From NCBI RefSeq assembly GCF_022440845.1, contig NZ_JAKNTO010000001.1, positions 434,001 to 498,000 on the forward strand: DNA of 64,000 nt, in the 5' to 3' direction. This document shows, one piece after another, positions 8,482 through 18,293 of this stretch; the stretch's first letter is position 1; each line of letters opens with the position of its first letter. Position numbers and translations under genes: made by a program. Source of the DNA: Ruminococcus sp. OA3. Lineage in GTDB: Bacteria > Bacillota > Clostridia > Lachnospirales > Lachnospiraceae. The notes under the pieces were generated by a model. It ran no database searches and had not been told where the DNA came from. It was given only the letters and a program-made list of their open reading frames with translations.

Positions 8482-9959
8482 CTTTCTTTTCCTTTCTTAT
8501 GTATGATTCCGGGTCCATACGGCGCAAACCTGAGAAAAATGTACGGGCAGGTGCAGACATCCTGATGCCTGCTTGCGAACTCCCACATTTTTATACACAT
8601 CTCTTTTATAATCCGTCCATTCTGCGGTTCAGAGATGACGTTTTTCATCTCCAGGGGATCCTCCGTGAGGTCATAAAGCTCATCATAATCGAAACCGTTA
8701 AACACATATTTCCATTTATCGTTCCATACGGCGCGCTGTACCCCGTACATCTCATTCCCATTAGTCTGGGTAAACAGTTCTGTACGCCAGTCTTCTGGAT
8801 TCCCACTGCCTGAGAGAAACGGTGCAAGCGATCGCCCGGTGAATGAAATATCACAGTTCACACCGCAAAGCTGCAGAACTGTGGGCATCATATCAGCCAG
8901 TGACACCAGAGGGTTCCTGGTCCCCGTCTCCGTCACCCCAGCGCCTCCTATCATGGCACAGATATGATAAGCTTCACGAAAGCATGGAAGTCCTTTCGCC
9001 CATAACCCGTGCGCTCCCATATAGTCCCCGTGATCAGACAGATACAGTATGATTGTGTTTTCCCACATCCCCTTTTCCTCGACCGCATCCAGGACTTTTC
9101 CAAACAGATAATCTTCATAGGAACAAAATGCATAATACCGGCGCAGATTTTCTTTCTGCTCATCCGAGGTCAGTGAAAACAATTCCCTGGACCTCCGGTA
9201 TATGGCCGGCTTATCCCGCATGTCATCAGAAAAAGACGGCGGCAGTTTCATTTCTTCCCGGTCATACAGATCCAGAAATTCCTGTGGAGGCTTGTACGGG
9301 TCATGGGGTCCCACCGTCCCGATGTACAGAAAGAACGGTTCATCTCCATCGTATTCTCTCAGCTCCTGAACCGCAAGCTCCACAGTGTCGGTATCTCCGA
9401 AGGGATTTTCATCCGTTCCATATGTATGGTACGTCGGATACCCCGGACGAATGATCCTTCCAGGTTCCCATGTCTCATCGCATCCGTCAATCTTATCCGG
9501 ATCTCCATATTCTGCCGACCACTCCGTATACCTTGGAACGTGATCCCGGGTTCCCCTCCCATAATTAGATATATATTCTGTCAGTACCTTATCAAACCCT
9601 CTGCTCCCGGGTCCATCGTATGAGCAGACATGCCATTTTCCGGAGAAAATGGTGCGATACCCATTCTCTTTGAGAACCTCCGGCAGGACTCTCACGCCGT
9701 CATACAGCCCCCTCGAGATTGCCATGCTGGTTTCGACGTTGTTCCACACTCCATGTTCTGCGGGGTAGAGTCCGGTGAAAAAAGTGGCCCTGCTCGGACA
9801 GCAGTGAGGTGCCGGACAGTACGCCTGCGTAAACTGGACTGACCGTGCCCTGAATCGGTCAATATTCGGCGTCTTTACCGGATGGTCAGAAAGCAGGGTG
9901 TCCCCTGCCTGCTGATCCGTCATAAATACAATGATATTCTTCTTCTCTGAATGTTTCAT
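8478..9959 (-). CDS. Sulfatase 3 (cysteine type)
   Basis: A 493-residue sulfatase: metal motif NIIVFMTDQQAGDT, signature C53-C-P-S-R (APHCCPSRATFFTG), second metal site IILYLSDHGDYMGAHG, and C-terminal DLTEDPLEMKNV. The second residue of the signature is also cysteine; C53 is the modified one by the CxPxR rule. It starts 3 bases after the stop of the fused dehydrogenase ORF, so it is the first intact sulfatase of the operon. No export signal is visible. With sulfatases 1 and 2 it suggests stepwise desulfation of a polysulfated glycan fragment. Confidence 0.93.
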   Translation of the reverse strand: MKHSEKKNIIVFMTDQQAGDTLLSDHPVKTPNIDRFRARSVQFTQAYCPAPHCCPSRATFFTGLYPAEHGVWNNVETSMAISRGLYDGVRVLPEVLKENGYRTIFSGKWHVCSYDGPGSRGFDKVLTEYISNYGRGTRDHVPRYTEWSAEYGDPDKIDGCDETWEPGRIIRPGYPTYHTYGTDENPFGDTDTVELAVQELREYDGDEPFFLYIGTVGPHDPYKPPQEFLDLYDREEMKLPPSFSDDMRDKPAIYRRSRELFSLTSDEQKENLRRYYAFCSYEDYLFGKVLDAVEEKGMWENTIILYLSDHGDYMGAHGLWAKGLPCFREAYHICAMIGGAGVTETGTRNPLVSLADMMPTVLQLCGVNCDISFTGRSLAPFLSGSGNPEDWRTELFTQTNGNEMYGVQRAVWNDKWKYVFNGFDYDELYDLTEDPLEMKNVISEPQNGRIIKEMCIKMWEFASRHQDVCTCPYIFLRFAPYGPGIIHKKGKER

Positions 9960-9962
9960 AGG

Positions 9963-11345
9963 CTAATTCTTGTTTGGGTATTGTTTCACCCAGTCAAATA
10001 CCTGTCTGATCGTCTCCGGGCTGCATCCCGGCGGCATCACGCCAGCTGATGTGAGTACGATGCCCCTGTGATGCTCAAGCTTTGAAAACTGTTCTTCGAT
10101 GTACGCGATGATCTTATCCGGGTCATCCATCACCCACTGCCCCGCACCGCATCCCCCGATCAGGCATTTCGCGGGGCATTCGGCGCGTCCCTCGATGAGA
10201 GTCGCTGCCCCAAACGGCGGTGGTGTAAATGCCTCCTGCGCCTGGTTCGGCAGCTGATTCAGATCAGAGAGCAGCAGTTTTAAATGACCGCACATATGGT
10301 AAGCCACCAGCTTGTCCGCATCCTGCATCATCTTCGTATATTTTTTCAGATACGGCATGCAGTATTTCCGGAACTGTGTCGGCGATAAGGTCGTTGTTGA
10401 CGTATTCTCTTCTATATAAAGGATATCCGCCGGGCTGTGTTCCACCTCTGTCTCTACTCTCTTCTGGCACCATCGGTCTTCGGCTTCAAACAGCGCCTCT
10501 ATCTCATCTTCATAATCCGCCAGCAGGATATGTCCCTCTGCGATACCCGCCAGATACTCCAGGTAATACATAAACGGAGTTTCCAGAACGACCTCCGAGA
10601 CCACGGCATCCTGTCCATTGTTAATAATGTGGCGGAAACCTTCCAGAATGATTTCCATTGCTTTTACGGAAAACATCTCAGAGGTAATAGTCTTTCTTGC
10701 CGGTGAGAGAAACGACTCAACCGCATGAATCAGCGCATCAATCGCACTGCAGGCAAAGACTTTATAAGGAAGAGTCTTCAGAAGCTCTGGAATCAGGCAA
10801 ACCTTATTCGGGATAATATCATCTGAAACCAGTCCAAGTTTTGTTTCGCGGCCCGTCAGGACTCCATCTTTTTCGTCCTTAACGATAGCTACGGAAATGT
10901 TTGTACACTCTGATCCGGTGCCACAGGTCGTCGGAATAGCGATAACCTCCTTTTCATGTACAATCGGATCACGCTTGAAGTATAATTCATGTACGGAAGA
11001 CGGACGCTTACAGCCAAGCAGCTTGCACAGATCCATAATTGCGCCGCCGCCGACAGCAATCACACGATCATAGCTGTCATACGGAATCGCATCATACATT
11101 GTCTGAATCATTTCTTCGCTCGGTTCTCCAGCACCGAATTTCTCCTGGAAAACGAAGTTGCATTTCAGGTTTAAGTCCTTCATGAAAGGGGTGTAAATGT
11201 ACTCGTTAGTCAGTACAACATCTCTCTCACTCAAAGAAAATTCTTCCGCCATCTGTCCAAAATTTTGAAACTTGTAAACGGTAGGCACGAAGATAATCTC
11301 ACGTTTATCCGCCATCAGAGAGGCGGAAAATGAATCCATTGCCAT
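9963..11345 (-). CDS. In-frame chimera: iron alcohol dehydrogenase N-half fused to URO-D-like C-half
   Basis: A single 460-residue frame. Residues about 1-247 match iron-containing (4-hydroxybutyrate-type) alcohol dehydrogenases: VIAVGGGAIMDLCKLL, PTTCGTGSECTN, and SAIDALIHAVESFLS with the first two metal ligands. From about 248 it becomes the second half of a uroporphyrinogen-decarboxylase/corrinoid-methyltransferase-family protein: LETPFMYYLEYLAG, ENTSTTTLSP, YHMCGHLK with a His-x-Cys zinc motif, and AFTPPPFG. The dehydrogenase lacks its last ~120 residues including the two C-terminal iron histidines; the URO-D part lacks its N-half. The start has GAAGGAG 8 bases upstream. It may be a remnant of a deletion between two adjacent genes, or an assembly join. 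The dehydrogenase half is probably inactive. Confidence 0.85.
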   Translation of the reverse strand: MAMDSFSASLMADKREIIFVPTVYKFQNFGQMAEEFSLSERDVVLTNEYIYTPFMKDLNLKCNFVFQEKFGAGEPSEEMIQTMYDAIPYDSYDRVIAVGGGAIMDLCKLLGCKRPSSVHELYFKRDPIVHEKEVIAIPTTCGTGSECTNISVAIVKDEKDGVLTGRETKLGLVSDDIIPNKVCLIPELLKTLPYKVFACSAIDALIHAVESFLSPARKTITSEMFSVKAMEIILEGFRHIINNGQDAVVSEVVLETPFMYYLEYLAGIAEGHILLADYEDEIEALFEAEDRWCQKRVETEVEHSPADILYIEENTSTTTLSPTQFRKYCMPYLKKYTKMMQDADKLVAYHMCGHLKLLLSDLNQLPNQAQEAFTPPPFGAATLIEGRAECPAKCLIGGCGAGQWVMDDPDKIIAYIEEQFSKLEHHRGIVLTSAGVMPPGCSPETIRQVFDWVKQYPNKN

Positions 11346-11375
11346 TAATATCACTCCTTCTATTAAAATGATGAA

Positions 11376-11416
11376 CTAGCTAGGTTTATTATACCAAATA
11401 TGGAGCGGTTTATAAA
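11376..11416 (-). promoter_or_regulatory. Promoter of the sulfatase operon
   Basis: On the minus strand TATAAT (11388-11393) lies 17 bases after a weak -35 box TTTATA (11411-11416). The palindrome CTAGCTAG (11376-11383) sits just below the -10 box, where a repressor or activator could act. The weak -35 fits a promoter needing an activator such as the operon's own AraC-type regulator. Confidence 0.55.
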
Positions 11417-11434
11417 GAACATAATTTAAAAAAT

Positions 11435-14026
11435 TTAATTTTCTCTTAAGCGTTCTACCACCGGCTGCTTTCCTCCGGCTTTCAGCGCAACAAGCGGAAC
11501 CAATGCCCCTAATGCCAGCAGTATCGGAACGATCGTCAGCATCGGCAGCATGGTAAACCGAAAGCTCATAAACCACAGCGCACCGGCGACCGCCCGCAGA
11601 GCCGTGAAGGAAAAAATGAGCGTGAGCATTGCCGATGTTATGATTGTGAACACCGCATAATAACAGCCTTCCAGCATCATCAGCTTCTTCAGCTGTCCCG
11701 AAGTCATGCCGATGCTCTCAAGCATCGCAAATTCCTTCCTCCGTGTGATGATTCCCGTCAGAATGGAATTGACAAAGTTCAGGATCCCAATCAGTCCCAC
11801 TACCAGGGAAAGCGCCATACCGACCGTCGTAAACATCGAGATCATATCATTAAAAATTCCCAGCCACGAGGATTTCGACTCATAATTCATCGTCGGTTCC
11901 ACGTTTTCCGTGTACTGCATGAGAAACTGGTTCATCGCCTCTTCCTTGTCATCCGCCACATTGAAGGCGTATGTCATGACCAGATCCTCCGACGCCATTT
12001 TTACAAACTGCTCCGCCGTGGTATAGTAGCTGAACGGATACCCAATTCTGCATGTCTGCGGATAATAGTTTACTTTCACGATGGAAAGAACCTCATACGT
12101 ACCGATCACAGTTCCCTCCCAGTCCTTCAGTGAAACCGTATCGCCGACCTGATGCATGGCCGCATACTCCTGTACACTGCCGTCATCATCCACAGTTACC
12201 GTTCCCAGAATGTATTTGCCTGTGTTTAACTTCTCCCGGATGACATCCGGGTCTTTCTCACCCTTCCAGATCTTCAGCCTGGACAGCGGCAGGTCTTCCA
12301 TCCCGTACAGAAATCCGGAATAATTTCCATTCAGATCTGCATTCGCCGGACGGGGAGAATCCGGATAAAGAACGGTTCCGTCTGATGCCCTTGCAACCTC
12401 AGGCGGCGCCTGATAAGATTCCCGGTCAACGGAAATGCCGCCGGTTCCGTACAGTTTTCCACCCTCCTCAAATCCTTCCTGATTCTGCACGTTATGGATA
12501 AAATTTTCGCTCACCGCCTGATTCGGGTCCCCGCCTCTGTAGTCATAATTAAAATAATCGGCATGACCGATCAGGTAATCCGTATCCACAAACCGCTCCA
12601 GATACTTATCCGTGTCAAACGAGTGGATGATCATGAAAACACTGTTCAGCAGAATGACCGACAGAGACAGCGACAGCAATACCACGATCGTCTGTTTTTT
12701 ATTTCTTCCAAGATTGGACATCGCCATCCGGTACAGCTTCGCCCCGTCTGCCGATTTTTTATGCTTTTTCCTTTTCCTGCCACCGTCCAGGCCGGTGTAA
12801 GCGACCGCCTCAACAGGTGACACCCTCGCCGCTGTCCGCGCCGGCTTCATCGTGCTGATCCACACGGTAAACAGCGTAAAAATAGCTGCTCCAATGAAAA
12901 TCACGGGGGTTGGAGTTACCACCGCAGAATTTCCGCCGTATATTGACACGTCAAATATTACCGGAAGCAGCAATTTGCCAATAAAGAAGCCTGTAATCAG
13001 TCCTGCCGGAATACCTGCCACCGCCATGCGCCAGGACTGGCGACGGATGATTTTCCTGATCTGGCGCCCCGTCGTCCCGATCGTCTTCAGCAATCCGTAG
13101 AAATGAATATCTTTCACAACCGATATCTGAAAAATATTATAGATGATCAGGTATCCCGCCGTCAGAATGATCAGCAGCACAGCTCCCATTCCAATCACGG
13201 ATATCGCATCAAGTTCTCCGGTGCCCTCGGACAGATACGCCCAGTTTGCATTGCTTTCAATATAATCCGGGCTGTCGGCATCCGTGGAATAGCCGGCTGC
13301 TTCTATCGTCTGATTCAGTTTTTCCTGAATGTTCCTGGAATTTGAAAATTTTACATACGCAAATATCTTCCCGGCATTCCCGAATTCATGTTCCTGAGCC
13401 GCCTGCTGCAGTTCCTGCGCATGCTCCGTCAGATATGCCTTTGACACCAGGCCAAACCCGACATTCAGCGCTGGGTCCGGTTCATACCAGCCGCTCAGCG
13501 TAAACGTCCTGCTAAACGCCTCCTGGTTGTCACCCATGCTCATCTCCAGTGTCACCTTCTCACCCTCCCGGCACGGAATACCCAGAAGTTCAAGTGACAT
13601 GGTGTCCATCAAAATCTCATCTGCCTCCCATGGAAAATGCCCTCCGGAAATCTTAATAAAATACCAGTCCAGCTTATCCTCCGGATAATACCAGAACTCC
13701 ATGTGCCGTTTCAGAAACTCCGGATTTTGTATGGTGTCAGCGCATATCATGTTGTCCGCCATCTCCTCCGGTATTCCTGTCGCTCTCAGTTTCTCATATG
13801 CTTCCCGGCTGATCCCCTTAAATGTTCCGTGTGCATTCCCCCCGCTCTGGCGCATCGTCTGCTGCTGCATCGACTGCCCCAGCCCGATACCGATCGTAAA
13901 CAGTGATGTGAACAGCACTGTAGTGAGAATAATTGCGATCACCGCTATGCAGTTCCTCATCCTGTTGGCTTTGAGGCTTCGGTCGGAGAGTCGTCTGATC
14001 ACGCTTTTATTCTTAACATTCGGCAT
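11435..14026 (-). CDS. FtsX/MacB-type ABC transporter permease
   Basis: A permease of about 863 residues with the layout N-terminal membrane anchor, large extracytoplasmic domain, three membrane segments, then a second copy of the same arrangement. This is the duplicated FtsX fold of bacterial ABC exporters that act on lipoproteins, peptides or cell-wall signals. The start is an ATG at 14026 (MPNVKNKS); a GTG at 14035 is an alternative. It overlaps the ATPase gene by 14 bases and depends on it for energy. Such pairs in clostridia often give resistance to antimicrobial peptides. No BceRS-type sensor lies next to it, so the function stays open. Confidence 0.88.
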   Translation of the reverse strand: MPNVKNKSVIRRLSDRSLKANRMRNCIAVIAIILTTVLFTSLFTIGIGLGQSMQQQTMRQSGGNAHGTFKGISREAYEKLRATGIPEEMADNMICADTIQNPEFLKRHMEFWYYPEDKLDWYFIKISGGHFPWEADEILMDTMSLELLGIPCREGEKVTLEMSMGDNQEAFSRTFTLSGWYEPDPALNVGFGLVSKAYLTEHAQELQQAAQEHEFGNAGKIFAYVKFSNSRNIQEKLNQTIEAAGYSTDADSPDYIESNANWAYLSEGTGELDAISVIGMGAVLLIILTAGYLIIYNIFQISVVKDIHFYGLLKTIGTTGRQIRKIIRRQSWRMAVAGIPAGLITGFFIGKLLLPVIFDVSIYGGNSAVVTPTPVIFIGAAIFTLFTVWISTMKPARTAARVSPVEAVAYTGLDGGRKRKKHKKSADGAKLYRMAMSNLGRNKKQTIVVLLSLSLSVILLNSVFMIIHSFDTDKYLERFVDTDYLIGHADYFNYDYRGGDPNQAVSENFIHNVQNQEGFEEGGKLYGTGGISVDRESYQAPPEVARASDGTVLYPDSPRPANADLNGNYSGFLYGMEDLPLSRLKIWKGEKDPDVIREKLNTGKYILGTVTVDDDGSVQEYAAMHQVGDTVSLKDWEGTVIGTYEVLSIVKVNYYPQTCRIGYPFSYYTTAEQFVKMASEDLVMTYAFNVADDKEEAMNQFLMQYTENVEPTMNYESKSSWLGIFNDMISMFTTVGMALSLVVGLIGILNFVNSILTGIITRRKEFAMLESIGMTSGQLKKLMMLEGCYYAVFTIITSAMLTLIFSFTALRAVAGALWFMSFRFTMLPMLTIVPILLALGALVPLVALKAGGKQPVVERLREN

Positions 14027-14705
14027 ACTTTCCACCGCCTTTCACCCTGCCATCCTCAATCCGGATGATGCGGTCCGCCAGCTGTGCAATCTCCTCATTG
14101 TGCGTGATCATTACAATCGTCTGGCCAAATCTGTCCGCCGTGATCTTCATCAGTCCCAGAACATCCTGACTCGTCCTGGTGTCAAGATTGCCTGTTGGCT
14201 CATCCGCCAGCACGATTGCCGGCTTTGTGGCAAGAGCCCTCGCAATCGCAACACGCTGCTGCTGCCCGCCGGAGAGCTGGGACGGCAGATTATAAAGTTT
14301 TTCCTTCAGCCCCAGCAGAGATATGACTTCGTTTACGTAATCACCGTCTGTCTCACCGCCGTCCAGTTCGACCGGAAGTACAATATTTTCATAGACGTTC
14401 AGCACCGGAACCAGATTGTAACTCTGAAAGACAAACCCGATCTTTCTCCGCCTGAAGATCGTCAGTTCCTCATCCTTTAAAGAAAAAATGTCTTTTCCAT
14501 CTACCGTGACACTCCCCGCAGTCGGCCGGTCCAGACCACCCAGCATGTGAAGAAGTGTGGACTTTCCGCTCCCCGATGTTCCGACGACTGACGTAAAGGA
14601 GCCCTCCTCAATATTGATACTGACGCCGTCAAGCGCCCGCACCTGCGTGTCACCGCTTCCGTAATATTTCCTCAGTTCCAACGTTTCCAGAATATTCATA
14701 TTCAT
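14013..14705 (-). CDS. ABC transporter ATPase, LolD/MacB type
   Basis: A 230-residue nucleotide-binding subunit with Walker [13 protein letters not shown]-loop [17 protein letters not shown], signature [15 protein letters not shown], Walker [13 protein letters not shown] and H-loop MITHNEE. The NLVP/NVYENI stretch and NLD after Walker B are typical of the LolD/MacB/BceA class that pairs with FtsX permeases, here the next gene. The ATG has GGAGG 6 bases upstream. The promoter region holds a 13-bp inverted repeat, so this two-gene unit is probably repressor-controlled. Confidence 0.92.
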   Translation of the reverse strand: MNMNILETLELRKYYGSGDTQVRALDGVSINIEEGSFTSVVGTSGSGKSTLLHMLGGLDRPTAGSVTVDGKDIFSLKDEELTIFRRRKIGFVFQSYNLVPVLNVYENIVLPVELDGGETDGDYVNEVISLLGLKEKLYNLPSQLSGGQQQRVAIARALATKPAIVLADEPTGNLDTRTSQDVLGLMKITADRFGQTIVMITHNEEIAQLADRIIRIEDGRVKGGGKYAEC

Positions 14706-14744
14706 CCTCCATTCCTGTCTTCTATTAATATGGACATCAAAAAG

Positions 14745-14781
14745 AATCTGTGTAAAGCGTATGTTTATCTTTACACAGATT
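14745..14781. promoter_or_regulatory. 13-bp perfect inverted repeat, putative operator of the ABC exporter
   Basis: AATCTGTGTAAAG (14745-14757) and CTTTACACAGATT (14769-14781) are perfect complements separated by 11 bases. On the minus strand the upstream arm overlaps TGTTATAAT, an extended -10 box, and the downstream arm contains TTTACA, a possible -35 box. The repeat is 40 bases before the ATPase start codon, as expected for a dimeric repressor site. No regulator gene adjoins it. A hairpin terminator of the upstream operon is less likely because no T-run follows. Confidence 0.55.
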
Positions 14782-14838
14782 ATAACAGATGAATCTTTCC
14801 ATATACTTTCCGGAATCTAACAGATCTGAAAGATTTTA

Positions 14839-16560
14839 CTATGACAGTCTGCCGTGGTCCATCTCACAGACCACATCCGCCACATTCATGGTGGACGCCC
14901 GGTGGGAGACCAGCACTACCGTCTTCTCCCGGCAGGATTCCTGCAGCACCTTCAATATCATACCCTCATTCAGGGAATCCAGATTGCTTGTGGGCTCATC
15001 CATGAGCAGAAACGGCGCATCGTGGAGAAACGCCCTGGCAATCCCGATCCTCTGCCGTTCCCCGCCGGACAGGGTATCCCCCAGCTCCCCCACTTCCGTA
15101 TCATAGCCCTTCGGCAGTGACAGAATAAAATCATGAATGGCAGCCTTTTTTGCCGCCTCCATGATCTCCTCCCTGGAAGCTCCCGGTTTCCCCACGGCGA
15201 TATTGCTGGCGATGGAATCATGAAAGAGATATGTCTCCTGGGTCACATAGCTCTCCGTCTCCCTCAGGTCGGAGGTGTTGATCCTGCGGATATCCCTGTC
15301 CGAAATACATACCCGCCCCGCCTGCACATCCCAGAACCGCATCAAAAGCTTTAGCATTGTGGATTTCCCGGAACCGCTGGCCCCGTGGATACCCACGATC
15401 TTCCCCCCGGGGATTTGGATGGAATAATTTTTTAAGATCTGCTCTTTATCATAAGAGAAATCAGCATTTTGAACAGAAGCACCCTCAAACGTGACCGGCT
15501 CCATGCCTTTCACCGCTTCCACCCTGGGGTTCTCCTCCAGAAGCGAGAGCACTCTCTCGCCGCTAGCCAGTGTCTGATTCAAATTATTGGACAGGTTGGA
15601 CAGCGCAACCACAGGTCCGAAAGACCCCATCATGGCAATGACTGTGATCAGCATCTGCTGAAAATCAACGCTGCCCGTCTGATAAAAATAAAGCATAAAA
15701 AACAGCATTCCAAAGGAAAACAACAGGATCACCAGATTGGTCACAGAGCGCTGGATTGTCTCGAGACGGTTCAGCTCTCTCTGCATACTGCTCAGATTTT
15801 CGGACCGTTCATTCATCTCCTCCATTCTCTTTTTACCGCAGCCATACTGTATCGTCTCATCCAGCCCCCGCAGTGAATCCAGAATAAAGCTGTTTAAGTC
15901 GCCAAACGCATTGCGCAGTTTCAGCCCTTCACGGGAGCCTTTCTTACCCACCAGCAGAGGGATCACAGCTCCAACTGCGAGGTAACCGGTCAGCGCCAGC
16001 AACCCGGCTGCGGCAGAATTTTTTCCAATGAACACAACCATGACAAGGGAAGTCAGCACCGCGATCACAATGGGGGAAATGGTGTGGGCATAAAACACCT
16101 CCAGCAGCTCAATATCCGATGTGATGATGGAGATCAGGTTTCCCCTGTCACGTCCCTCAAGCTTTGCCGGGCACAGCCTTCTGAGCACGGCAAATACCTT
16201 GTGGCGGATGATTGCCAGCAGTTTAAATGCAATAAAATGATTGCAGTACTGCTCCCCATAGTGCAGAACTCCCCGGAGTACCGCCAGTATCACAAGAAGA
16301 AAAAACAACTGTCGCATATCCATGGCGGTGAAAAATCCGGCTCCTGACAGAACACCGCCGGTTCCCATGGTCTCCAGCAATACATGGACCAGCCCATACC
16401 CTGCAAGAATGGTGAGAAAAATGGCGCAGAGATATCCGGCCACACCCAGCAGCACAGCCAGTCCCATTATGGGAAAGAGGGGCATTACAAGACCGAACAG
16501 TCCGCCCATAACGGCAAGTCCGCTTCTTCTTTTTTCATCAGCCGTCTTTAAATGATTCAT
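14839..16560 (-). CDS. Heterodimeric ABC exporter, subunit B (membrane + ATPase)
   Basis: A 573-residue half-transporter: about six membrane segments (residues 15-300) followed by an ATPase with Walker A GASGSGKST, signature LSGGERQRIGIARAF, Walker B FLLMDEPTSNLD and VSHRAST. It resembles CydC/CydD-like exporters. Its start overlaps the end of the partner gene by 4 bases. As the last gene of the heme locus it matches the ABC pair that follows htsABC in streptococci, as I remember that operon. A role in moving heme or a heme-derived compound is inferred, not shown. Confidence 0.85.
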   Translation of the reverse strand: MNHLKTADEKRRSGLAVMGGLFGLVMPLFPIMGLAVLLGVAGYLCAIFLTILAGYGLVHVLLETMGTGGVLSGAGFFTAMDMRQLFFLLVILAVLRGVLHYGEQYCNHFIAFKLLAIIRHKVFAVLRRLCPAKLEGRDRGNLISIITSDIELLEVFYAHTISPIVIAVLTSLVMVVFIGKNSAAAGLLALTGYLAVGAVIPLLVGKKGSREGLKLRNAFGDLNSFILDSLRGLDETIQYGCGKKRMEEMNERSENLSSMQRELNRLETIQRSVTNLVILLFSFGMLFFMLYFYQTGSVDFQQMLITVIAMMGSFGPVVALSNLSNNLNQTLASGERVLSLLEENPRVEAVKGMEPVTFEGASVQNADFSYDKEQILKNYSIQIPGGKIVGIHGASGSGKSTMLKLLMRFWDVQAGRVCISDRDIRRINTSDLRETESYVTQETYLFHDSIASNIAVGKPGASREEIMEAAKKAAIHDFILSLPKGYDTEVGELGDTLSGGERQRIGIARAFLHDAPFLLMDEPTSNLDSLNEGMILKVLQESCREKTVVLVSHRASTMNVADVVCEMDHGRLS

Positions 16561-18293
16561 ACGCTCCCCCCCGTTCCATACGCTTCCAGTTCCTTTTGAT
16601 ACTGATATAGCTTTCTGTAGGCACCTCCCTGGCTCATCAGCTGATCATGCGTGCCGGACTGAACCACCGCTCCCTGTTCCAGCATATAGATGCGATCCGA
16701 CTTCACCACATTGGCAAGCCTGTGGGAAATCAGGATGACCGTCTTTCCTCTTGCCAGCCGGTGGATGACTTTCATAATCAGTTCTTCACTCTCCATATCG
16801 ATGTTGGAAGTCGCCTCGTCAAAGATGTATACCGGCGTATCGTGGAGAAGCGCACGGGCAAGAGCCAGTCTCTGGCATTGACCGCCCGAGAAGTTGTCTC
16901 CCCTCTCGGCTACCGGGGTGGCAAGCCCCTGCTGTGTGGCGAGATATGACAACAGGTTGACCTTACGAAGTGCTTCTTCCATCTCTTCCCTGGTTGCATC
17001 CTGTTTCCCCATCCGCAGGTTGTCTTCCACTGTCCCTTTAAAAAGATAGCTGTTGTGGCTGATCACGGTTATGGTCTCCATCAGACTCTCCTCAGAGATT
17101 TCTGCCAGTTCCTCTGCCGCCACCGTGATCTTTCCCTGGTATCCGCGGTTTTTGCCCATCAGGATACCTGCCACTGTACTCTTCCCGCTCCCGGAAACTC
17201 CCACCAGAGAGGTAAAGCTTCCCGGTGGAAACATCATATGAATGCCTTTCAGAATTTCCCGTTCCTTCTCATAGGCAAACCGCACATGTTCCGCTGTGAT
17301 GTCCACCTGGTCTTTCTTTATCCGGGCTTCCCGTACCTCCGGTTCCGGAAGGTCCAGCAGCGCAAATATCTTATCGCTGGCCGCCATGCCATTCATTGCA
17401 ATGTGAAAGAAGGAGCCAAGAAGGCGAAGAGGAATAAAAAATTCCGATGCCAGCAGGATGATCATCAGCGCCCCGCCCAGTCCTACGTTCCCCGCCATAA
17501 ATTCCCTTATTGTCACGATTATGCCGACCGCAGCTCCCCCGTAGGCGATGATATCCATCACACTGGTAGAATTCAGCTGCATCGTCAATACTTTCATCGT
17601 AATCCGGCGGAATCTCTGGGATTCCTCATCCATCTCCTCCGCCTTTTTTTCATCAGCCTGGTAGATCTTCAGGTCAGTCAGCCCCTGAAGATTTTCCAGA
17701 AAACTGTCTCCCAGCTCTGTATAAATTCCCCAGTACTTAGTCAGAAGTCTTCTTGCAAACCGCTGGACGGCGACGATGGAGACAGGGATCAGCGGCACGC
17801 AGATCAATAGAACGAGGCTGGCCTTTAAATCGACAAATGAGAGTATGGCAAACAGTGTCACCGGAGCTGCCATGCTGTAAAACAGCTGCGGCAGATATCT
17901 GCCAAAATATGTTTCCAGCTGTTCCACGCCCTCCGCTGACATCTGCACGACCTCGGAGGTACTGACCCGCTCCCGGTAAGACGCGCCCAGCCGCAGTAAT
18001 TTTTCATATATGTTTTGTCTTAAGACCCGCTTCACATCCACACTCGCCATATAGGATGCGCGGGATGCCTGCCGGTCACAGAAAAAACGAAGCAGCATGG
18101 CCCCCGCTGCCATGACTGCAAATGGTGTGATTTTTCCTGCGCCCACCGGGCCCTGCAGCGCCATTTCCAGCAGCGTGGCAGCAGAATAAATCATCAGCAC
18201 CTGGCACAGCAGGGAAAACCACTGCCAGATCACCTGATATGCGATGTATTTTTTTGCATGGGACAAAAGCCCCACCAAGCGTTTTTTAATCAT
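16557..18293 (-). CDS. Heterodimeric ABC exporter, subunit A (membrane + ATPase)
   Basis: A 578-residue half-transporter with an N-terminal six-helix domain and a C-terminal ATPase: Walker [13 protein letters not shown], signature [15 protein letters not shown], Walker [13 protein letters not shown] and ISHRLAN. The ATPase differs from its partner's at the signature (FSGGQ against LSGGE), as in asymmetric heterodimers. It overlaps the DUF454 gene by 8 bases and the partner by 4, so both subunits are made together. It belongs to the heme-uptake transcription unit; the substrate is not known. Confidence 0.86.
   Translation of the reverse strand: MIKKRLVGLLSHAKKYIAYQVIWQWFSLLCQVLMIYSAATLLEMALQGPVGAGKITPFAVMAAGAMLLRFFCDRQASRASYMASVDVKRVLRQNIYEKLLRLGASYRERVSTSEVVQMSAEGVEQLETYFGRYLPQLFYSMAAPVTLFAILSFVDLKASLVLLICVPLIPVSIVAVQRFARRLLTKYWGIYTELGDSFLENLQGLTDLKIYQADEKKAEEMDEESQRFRRITMKVLTMQLNSTSVMDIIAYGGAAVGIIVTIREFMAGNVGLGGALMIILLASEFFIPLRLLGSFFHIAMNGMAASDKIFALLDLPEPEVREARIKKDQVDITAEHVRFAYEKEREILKGIHMMFPPGSFTSLVGVSGSGKSTVAGILMGKNRGYQGKITVAAEELAEISEESLMETITVISHNSYLFKGTVEDNLRMGKQDATREEMEEALRKVNLLSYLATQQGLATPVAERGDNFSGGQCQRLALARALLHDTPVYIFDEATSNIDMESEELIMKVIHRLARGKTVILISHRLANVVKSDRIYMLEQGAVVQSGTHDQLMSQGGAYRKLYQYQKELEAYGTGGSV

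Noticed and set aside
14745-14781. Intrinsic terminator of the heme operon
   Set aside because: The stem is strong but no T-run follows on the minus strand; placement over promoter-like hexamers favours an operator.
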